From contig JADNRX010000098.1 of assembly GCA_015501595.1 (NCBI GenBank), forward strand, positions 1 through 64,000: DNA of 64,000 nucleotides. The letters are read 5' to 3'. The translations under genes and the position numbers were made by a program. The notes below the pieces were generated by a model. It was given only the letters and a program-made list of their open reading frames with translations, made no database searches and was not told where the DNA came from. Shown here one piece after another: positions 56,344 through 64,000 of this stretch; the stretch's first letter is position 1; each line of letters begins with the position of its first letter. The DNA comes from Hymenopellis radicata. Lineage: Eukaryota > Basidiomycota > Agaricomycetes > Agaricales > Physalacriaceae.

Positions 56344-57369
56344 GTACTTCAAATAACATCACGTGGACCTGACTTAGGAGTAGACCTTGACGGATTCGGT
56401 GTACTTCATAGTAAAAATGTTAACCTATTCCCTTCTTTGGTTGCCGTCTGTGCCCCGTTTTTGCGGCTTGAGCTGCCGGTGAGTTTGGTACGTAGGAGAC
56501 GAAATACACTTTCTCAAAAAAACGCGAGAAGTTCAACTCAGATTTTGGAATTTTGACAATAGTCTTCCCTCCCGAAGGCATCGTGAATTGAACAAAAGAG
56601 TAGGGGTATCACAGGTAGTACTACGAAGGTGCGTGACCGGGTGGTACTGTGTGGCGCACAAAAAAAAGAAATGGGTGCCGGTACCAACCGTACGGAAGCT
56701 GGGGCCGCGACATTCATTTAAGCACGCTCAGACCGCCAGGAGGCCGCACAGTCCACGAGGGCGGTCGTCATCACCGTGGCACCGGACTAGAGGAGGACAC
56801 CTATGGGGGAAAACTGGGGGAACTTGGCTGGCGTCCGAGCCCTCTTTATACTCCCTGGTGGTGGCAGTGCTGTTGGTTCGGTTGTTGATTGCTTTAGAGT
56901 TCAAGCAGGTGACCTGACAACACCGGCGCTTGTTAGACTTTGGGTGTCATCACCTCGACATTCCGGGTCTTCACGGATTGCCATCCCCTTACCACGACTT
57001 GAAAGGCCTTCTCTACCACTTTCGAATGATGTACATATGTCTATGATTTCTAACATACAACATCGCAAATTCAACACACAAGTCCTGGCTGTCCGTCGAC
57101 CGCGGCGACAAAGTGTGGCACGATAAATTCCCCTGGCAACGCACACTCACTGTGACTCACATCTAAGCCGAATTGGTCTTCACATATGTTGAGAATCTCA
57201 GTGATGTTTATCCCTTATGCACGATTGAGATCCCTTTGAAAATCCAAACTCAATGCACGTAAAATCGTCGCAGAACACTGAGTGGAACGAGAACAAAATG
57301 CAAAACAAGTTCACCAAATACGCATGCTCAGGTCCCTCTATTGAAAGCTTGAAGCTACGGTGATCGCGG
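56344..57369. other. 1.0 kb flank of the Ngaro element
   Basis: No supported gene. The 56588-56917 frame has no family features. Confidence 0.4.
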
Positions 57370-60300
57370 CTCCATGGACTTGGGACTCTTCTTACTACGC
57401 CCTGACAACTCCCCTCATGTCACCCCGAACGACGAGCTCGATGTCCATTGTCGACCATCTCAATATAACACTGCGACCCATCCTAATACCCGGAGACCCG
57501 AAATCAAAATCGCATCGCCTTCAAACAGCCTTGAGACGCTGGTGGCGAAGTGTTGCTCGCCGCAGGGCAAAAAGTTCGTGAAATTCCGCCTTGTTGAGCT
57601 GCTTGAATCTGACAGTTTTCATGTCAGTCTTCGTCTTGGCAACAGTGAGTCTTACCTGTTCTTAGAATGTCGTACCCGCTCGATTTGTCCAGAAATGGAT
57701 TCAGCGAAGCCCGACGTGGTGATGAGGTCCTGCGAGATGCGTGGCGCGCGCTTGAGGTTTGCTCTTCGTGTCTCCGTGTGTATCCGGCTGACAGATTCCC
57801 TAGTCAGATCCGACCTCGAAGACTCCCAATGGAACCTTCACCGTCAAGCTACCACATCGCATTCAAGCCTACTCGAACGGAAACGGATCCTTGAGCTTTG
57901 GCCAGCGAGATGTCGCTCGCCGCGAGGCAAAAATGTCGGTGAATTTCTCTCTATTCCTGCTGAAAATCTGACACTTCTCGCGTTAGTCAGTCTTCCCTTG
58001 GAAACGGTGAGATTTACCTTTCTGTTTATGGTGGTACCCGCTCAATTGCTTCAGAATTGGATTCGGAGTCGCCCAATGCGCCGACCGATGGGGGAGAACG
58101 TGGCGACGAGGTACCCAGAGACGGACAGCGCTGCTTCTGAGAGACGCGCGGAGTGAGTTTGGTTCGCTTGAGGTTCGCACATCTTGGTGTCTCCGCGTGT
58201 ATCCGGCTAACAAGCTTCATATCAGTTCACTCGAAGACTTAGTACGGTGCCCTCTACCTTCCAGTCAAGTTTACCGAACAGTCTTTCAGCTTCAAGTAGC
58301 GAGATGTCGCTCGCCGCGGGGTCAGAATATCCCTCAGGTTCGACTTGCTTTTCGCTATGATTCTTAGGATCTAATGTCAGCTTTCAGATCTTAGAGCAGC
58401 AAGATTTACCTTGAATGACAATGTCGTATCGGCTCAATCAGTCCAGAATTTGAGTTTGGTGCGAATAGTGAAAAGGACACGGTCGTGACATCCAAGGACG
58501 CGTATCGCCAGACATGACCCTATGCAGGTTGAATGGAGATCCGGATCTGAAGCAGTTCCAGTTACTAGTTCCGCGGTCTCGATTCCAGGTACGTTACCTT
58601 TTAGTCCAACTTCGAAAGAAGACAGAAAACATGCGCCCCAGAAAACGACGGCAGGTGGCCTCGGCGGATTCTGAGCTCGTCCTCTTCGACATCGCCCTCT
58701 CAAACATCGACTTCAACATCCTCAACTTTACATACCGACATCAAATCCGTCCTTACAACAGAAGCGAGTAACCGAGGAGACGGATGAACTGGTACTGTTT
58801 GTCTTACTCTGTAATTCACCCCACTAAAACACTCCAGACACGAAGATCAACCTCAGGAAATAACGCCACATCAAGTGAGTCGTCCGCGAACTTGCCCCAA
58901 TCGGACTTTGATGGCGATTTGGATCTGGTGGAGTTAGTTCGAAACTCTGCGGTCTCGGCTCGGGGCGAAGATTGATGGTACGTTACCAAGGTTCGAACGT
59001 TCAACATGTCAACTATGTATAATCAGCGCCTCAAGCATTGGAAGAGGCGCAGAATACGACTCACCTGGAGACTGTCCTGAGCATCGCTCGGCGTCTTCCA
59101 TGCGTCCGCCACCCCGTGAAATCCAACTTCATCTCGGAACCTCCACGAACTCAGTGACCAGCCGGGTCGGAATAGGACGAGCAACGGAGAGGAAAAACGT
59201 GGCATATGGTATATCCATTGCCTATCCGATGATCGCATTGCCAATACTGTTCTAGATCCAAGTCCAAGTCCAGCAATTCCTCGTGACGACGCCACACTCC
59301 GAATCTGACCACCATGGCCCTGCTCAAGAAACGGGGTCGTGACCCGCGCTGAACACGTCAAAACAAACCGACTACATCCGGACTTGACGAAGATCCTAGA
59401 TCTGGACAAATCGAATTGTCAATTCCGCCGGCTCGAATTCGAATGGAGGTACGTTACCTTTTGGGTTCAACTTTGAAAGTTGAACATCCGCGTTAGGAAA
59501 TTACAGCGAGGACGGCGACAACAGCGCGAGGCGAGTACGAGTACTGCCGCTTGCCTCGTCTTCATCACTCGTGCGAATCCCGCTCCATCCCAACTTGGAC
59601 TCACACAGGACGACAAAGTTTCCCCCCCCGCAAGTGCAGCGACAAAGCGAATAACTGAGAAAAAGGTTGAACTTCTCATTATTCGCCCCATCCAGCGCTA
59701 AGTGATCCGTAGCTATAAGCATGACTTCCAAGAAACGACGCCACAAATAAATTGGAACCGCACGTCAGCGAGTTCGCCCATTTGGACCGCGATTCCGATC
59801 TGGATCTGAGGGAATTAATTACGAAGTCCGCGGTCTCGGCTGGGCATGGTACGTCACCTTTTCTTCAACCCTCTTCGAAAGTTCAACATACAAACTAGGA
59901 AATCATCAAGAATAACCCCCCAAGAGCTGCAAGCTGCGAGCGATACAACTTACCAGGGCCTATCATCAACGTCGCTCGTCGTATTTCTCACGCCAAACGC
60001 AGCGTACAGTCCGACATCAAGACCACACCACCTATGAACCACCAAGTCCACCCTCGCTTTCATGCCATCAGGAGCGGCGCGAATAGACGTCTCAAATGGT
60101 AGGTTATTCGTCCATCGAGTGACGACGTTACTGACGCCGTCCTAGGCCCGACGATAAGTCGAACTAGTTAGTGCCAACGCCACACTCTAAATCCAACCAG
60201 TAAGTTTCCCCCATTCGGCCTGAAGAGCGATACGGATCTCTAAGTAATATCAATCACACGGAAGATTTCAAGAGAAGGGAAGGTACGTTACCTTTACTGT

Positions 60301-60830
60301 CGTCATGTTCAAAAGTTGAACATGACTGTTTAGGCAATTATGCGCGACTTTCGCTGGGGCGTGCTCTAAGGATCGAGCGATTTATCTGCGAGGGAATCGA
60401 CTCGCATGGCCCGACCCGCCCGCTCGTCGACTCAAGTCCAGAGTCGGCATCGGACTCATCCTTGGCGACAAGTTCTCCGACGTATGGCGCTCCAAATTCG
60501 GGATATTGCCAGGCAGACGCGGAAATGATGCGAATAGCGTATCACGATGTAGATCCGGATCTGGTGGAGTTCCCTGAGTCGGAAATCCGCGAAAAAAAGA
60601 AAAGGTACGTACTCACTGTTTATCCTCCTCATTCATTCGTAGCCCTAACGACGGAACCAGGGCTTTCATGGACAAGTCAGAAGCGTCAGGAAACGACGAC
60701 GGCCCCGTATTTGACCTCCAGGACGAGGCAAATGTGTCCAAGTTGGCGCGTAGTCCGAGTTGGTCACTGCGGTGAACAAATCCGACATCCTTGGTACGTA
60801 CCTTGTCTCTTATCGTTCGAGTTTCATCAA
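57370..60830 (+). repeat. degenerate tandem array of exon/intron-like units
   Basis: Left part: three related blocks near 57548, 57908 and 58303 carry TCGCTCGCCGC followed by TACCTT-containing donor-like sites. Right part: seven GTACGT starts at 58589, 58978, 59449, 59849, 60283, 60605 and 60794, most continuing GTACGTTACCTTTT. Each is preceded by variants of GATCCGGATCTGGTGGAGTT and GCGGTCTCGG (58539, 58916, 59800, 60552), and followed about 50 nt later by TAG|GAAATNAYGCC-like starts. Several intron-like bodies contain near-palindromes (TTCAACTTTGAAAGTTGAA at 59464; CATGTTCAAAAGTTGAACATG at 60307). Repeated peptides in + frames include DFDGDLDLVEL and RDSDLDLREL. No continuous gene model could be made. 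Confidence 0.6.
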
Positions 60831-62690
60831 TGACGCTGGTTTAAGATCACCATCTATCCCGTCTTCTTTGTGCTGGCTGGCGGAGGCGTTTGGAAAGCCG
60901 GTAATGAAGTCGGTGTTGAGGTCGGGAGGGACGAAGTGGATAGACGCGTTTCCGGCGCCGTATGCACATCGAGCAGGTAGAAGAACAGTCGAGTATTATT
61001 TACTACGGTACACATACGTTTGTAGTCACTGGAGAAGCGCTGAGAATCTAAAATTTATCAGAAGAACCAGCCGGAGACAAAAAAAATAGAGAAAGTATAC
61101 CTCTGAAATCAAACCATGGCACTGTTCAGCATCGCTATAGACGTCCTCGACGACGATAGCAGCGCCCCAGAGCACCAGAAGACCGCCAAAGAGCTGCATT
61201 ATATGTTCCTGGACACGATGTTGAAATGTCAATAAAGTTCAAACTTACGATAAGGATCCGCACTCACCATAGCACGCGGTTCTCCCTTACGTGTCATTAA
61301 AAATTCTTCGAACCTCGCCACAACGCGTTCGAGAAACCTAATTCACGGTAAGCCGAAAACCACTCTGTGTCATTTGAATGAAAGCTTACCTTCAGCTTCC
61401 GACAACAGCAACATCATTCCAGGGCACCATGACTCTTCCATAGTATAGTCCGCGGTCGGCGCAGAAGGTCCAGGCGTCGTCGTCGTTGCGGGGTGTCAGA
61501 GCGATGCCGTGATGGTGGTGGTATAAGCGCAAGTTCCTATTCGGGCAAACCCGAGTGATCGACGGGACTTGTGCTCATACTCTCACCACGCCGAGCTCAA
61601 ATTCTCGCGTCGAATGTATTCAGACTTTCTCTCAGCCTGCGTGTGCCTCTCTTTAGCCGGAATTCACTCCTCAAGACTCTCATCAAATATCCCGACGGTC
61701 CTAAGGGCACGACAACGCGTTAAACGCGTCTTGTTCCACTTTGATCCTTAACTTTCTATTCCGTTGCCGTCAATTCGACTTTCATTATCTATGACGAGCA
61801 GGACGGGTGCCTCTTGAAGCCAATCTTATCGTGTCGGGACCGGCAGCCTGGGAACTTGGACTGGGGCGCTGACGCGGCCTCACACACTTGCCTCCTTCCC
61901 TCATCTCGTTTTTCCCGGACGTCATCTTTCTTGGGAGCCCCTCGACGGCGTTAATCGCTCATCTGTCTGCTTCTTTTGACTCAGTTTATCCCCGGAATTA
62001 TCCTTACAGAATAGGCTGGGCTCTGGAATTCTGGTCTGAATGGAACTGGGGCACTCTTTGATTTACATTCAACGAAACAGGTACGTGCCCGTCTGTTTAT
62101 CGGCAGCGCTGACGCATTTGTATAGACTCCCTTCGTGACCGCAGATCCTCGCGGTCCGGTGATTTTAGCGCCAGAGCAAGTTCGCGCCATGGAACCCTCG
62201 TTCTTCTTTTCGTTATGGCTTCTTTGTTTACGTGGCGGCATTACCATGGCCTGGGTTACCACTGAGTTGAGCATGTGGATCCGCGAACATTCGACTTGGG
62301 GAATCCTTTCACGTTGACAAGATCTCGATTTGGATTCGCGGAGGTGCGTTCATGTTGTTACTGACGTCTCGTCTCAACGAGCTCATACATTTCTCAGATC
62401 TTCTCTCAACATTCCTCGACTCGCCTCTCTATTATTCGGCTCTTTACGCTTTCGATTGAACGACATTCAAAACATCAACTTACGTGTGGCGCGAATTCCA
62501 ACATTCCGCGGATTCGGTTGACAAAGCCAAACTGATGGCCTGGAAACAGCGACGTCATTACCTCGAATTATAACGGAATGGATTCCCTCAGATCTGAATC
62601 TCGCCCGAGATATCCTGGTATATAACGCTGGACGAAATCGGTGTCCACCCATTTCATTCTTCCTTTCCCCCACTCTCACTCGCCTCTGCC
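60831..62690. other. 1.9 kb without a confident gene
   Basis: The + frame at 62135-62317 (FVTADPRGPVILAPEQVRAM, ending STWGILSR) looks coding-like but stands alone. Minus frame 61026-61232 is hydrophobic. Nothing I can name. Confidence 0.35.
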
Positions 62691-62699
62691 ACCCACTAC

Positions 62700-64000
62700 G
62701 ACCATGATCTCGACGCCGTCGGTCGTCTCTTTGACGTCGTCTTGTTGCCCTCATCGGGATCGCTATCTCATCATCGTGTCCGCCGGGTAGGTCTCTTCCT
62801 TACCGTCATGTTCAAACTTGTGCTCATCGTTTGGCGTGTTGACAGGGTGTCAGGACGTCGGGATCCGACTGTTCAACGGCTCTCACCGCCACCTATGGGA
62901 TCACAGGGACGACCCCGTCAACATGTTCGACTTGATGGGACTCTGACTCGGGGCGGCGCTAGTCAGCGGACGGCTGCGACGATGCTCGCAAGTCACGGTA
63001 TGTTGAACTTTGGGTGCACACGGGTTGGTTGATTTTCTTACCCTCCTTTAGACCATTTGTCGACTGTTCTTCAAGACTTGTCGTTACCCTTGGTTATTCG
63101 CGCCTTCACTCTCATCAGTTCCGCCGCTGAGGTTGGCTTAGACTGTACTTGCTTCAACGTGTCGACGGCTTGACTCTTCCTCTCTGTTGTCTTGAAGGTA
63201 TGTTTTTTCCTTGAGTTGACCTTGCCCAATGTCGACGACTTGTCTTTACTAGATCCTTCGTCTCGTCGCCAGCAAGACATCGATACCTTCGGACTTATCC
63301 TTGCTGACCGCGTCTCTTGGTACGGAGTCGCTCAGCTTCTCGCTCTCAAGTATGTTTATCCTTTCCTTCGTTGAAACAATTACTAACTACTTTCAGCATT
63401 AACCTTGAACACTCACGCTTGCATACTTTGTCATCTCGCCGATGTCAGTCTCTTCTTCGTTGTCTTCGTTCTTTACCGTCGCCGACTTTCTCAAGCAGAC
63501 GTCGACCTCACTTGGAATACACTGTAAGTCTTCGATACCTTCATGTCTTTCAACCTCGTCGACTAACTCGTCGTCAGCTTCGACTTTGATGACGACGAAG
63601 GCCTTTGGTATTCCTCAACACTGCCTTCAACTTGTTGGCTCTTCATCCTCCGGTATGTTCATTGACTGTCTTCCATGTGGTTCAACATTGACTAACTTGT
63701 CAACAGCCTCGACTTTGACAGCGACGAAGGCCCTCGTTGAACGAGGATCTTCTTTAACACTCCCTTCAACTTGAACAACTGGTACGTCGAGTGCTCTCAC
63801 TTGTGTATCTTCATTATCGAGTGAAACTTTATCAGGTCTTGCTGGTCATCGTCGAATCGATTAGTACGTGTATTGGTGTCATTCCTCGCACCGCTGAGTG
63901 ACTTGTCTTCAGGTCAAACACGGCAGCATTGCCTCAGCGTCGAGTGCGGTCGAGTTCTCGTCGTCTCCAGTAAGCCTTCTTTCTGCTGGGCATCGCACGC
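62700..64000 (+). other. possible intron-rich gene or decayed array, unknown (continues past window)
   Basis: A chain of short open pieces separated by plausible introns: 62700 ...GTCCGCCG|GTAGGT...GACAG 62850; ...CACG|GTATGT 62998...TTTAG 63051; ...CTCTCAA|GTATGT...TACTAACTACTTTCAG (63350-63395, ideal branch site); ACT|GTAAGT (63523)...GTCAG; CCG|GTATGT (63653)...CAACAG; CTG|GTACGT (63781)...TCAG. Two consecutive pieces (63577 and 63711) begin alike (TCGACTTTGA...GACGAAGGCC). Peptides such as QQDIDTFGLILADRVSWYGV look coding, but in-frame stops (for example GPR-stop near 63740) prevent one clean model. Function unknown. Confidence 0.35.

Overview
The window reads as nuclear DNA of a filamentous basidiomycete, most likely an Agaricomycete (mushroom-forming or wood/litter fungus). 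Genes are packed on both strands, split by many short spliceosomal introns (about 45-60 nt, GTRNGT...YAG), and some exons are only 8-24 nt. The gene content fits: expanded F-box proteins, a DUF6534 membrane protein, a cerato-platanin, a GH12 endoglucanase, a fungal sterol glucosyltransferase and a Ngaro/DIRS-type tyrosine-recombinase retrotransposon. All exon models were assembled by eye from splice sites and protein-family similarity, checked where possible by requiring total CDS length divisible by three.

Layout. 1-8.5 kb: three tandem F-box paralogs (+), the first two carrying frameshifts. 8.8-13.8 kb: a nine-exon FAHD1-like gene (-) divergent from a type-B carboxylesterase (+) that is broken by a 1.6-1.7 kb terminal-inverted-repeat element with a 9-10 bp target duplication. 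13.9-16 kb: tRNA-Ile and a fourth F-box paralog (-). 16.5-33 kb, nearly all minus strand: sterol glucosyltransferase, GH12 endoglucanase, PER1/PGAP3, a proline-rich unknown, a DUF6534 membrane protein, a SAM methyltransferase, cerato-platanin and a serine carboxypeptidase. 34.8-46 kb: an unknown basic protein, an HMG-box regulator, a 104-bp inverted repeat, a single-pass membrane protein, a NoxR-like TPR protein with a retropepsin-like C-terminus, and a sugar-porter MFS transporter. 46.5-50.5 kb: a second tRNA-Ile, a solitary retroelement gag-like ORF, a doubly truncated aldehyde dehydrogenase pseudogene and another F-box protein. 50.6-56.3 kb: an apparently full-length Ngaro-like retrotransposon (-) with textbook A1-ORFs-B1-A2-B2 split direct repeats. 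57.4-64 kb: no recognisable gene, but degenerate tandem exon/intron-like repeats whose intron starts are near copies of one another.

How it fits together. Secreted GH12 and cerato-platanin, a sugar transporter and a vacuolar-type carboxypeptidase fit a plant-associated or saprotrophic lifestyle, but the order looks like ordinary gene-dense chromosome, not a co-regulated cluster. The most unusual material is mobile or repeat-derived: the element inside the carboxylesterase with its own spliced passenger gene, the Ngaro element, the long inverted repeat and the repeated-intron array. Several otherwise intact genes carry single-base frameshifts, mostly explained by one missing base in a homopolymer, so sequencing error has to be weighed before calling them pseudogenes.
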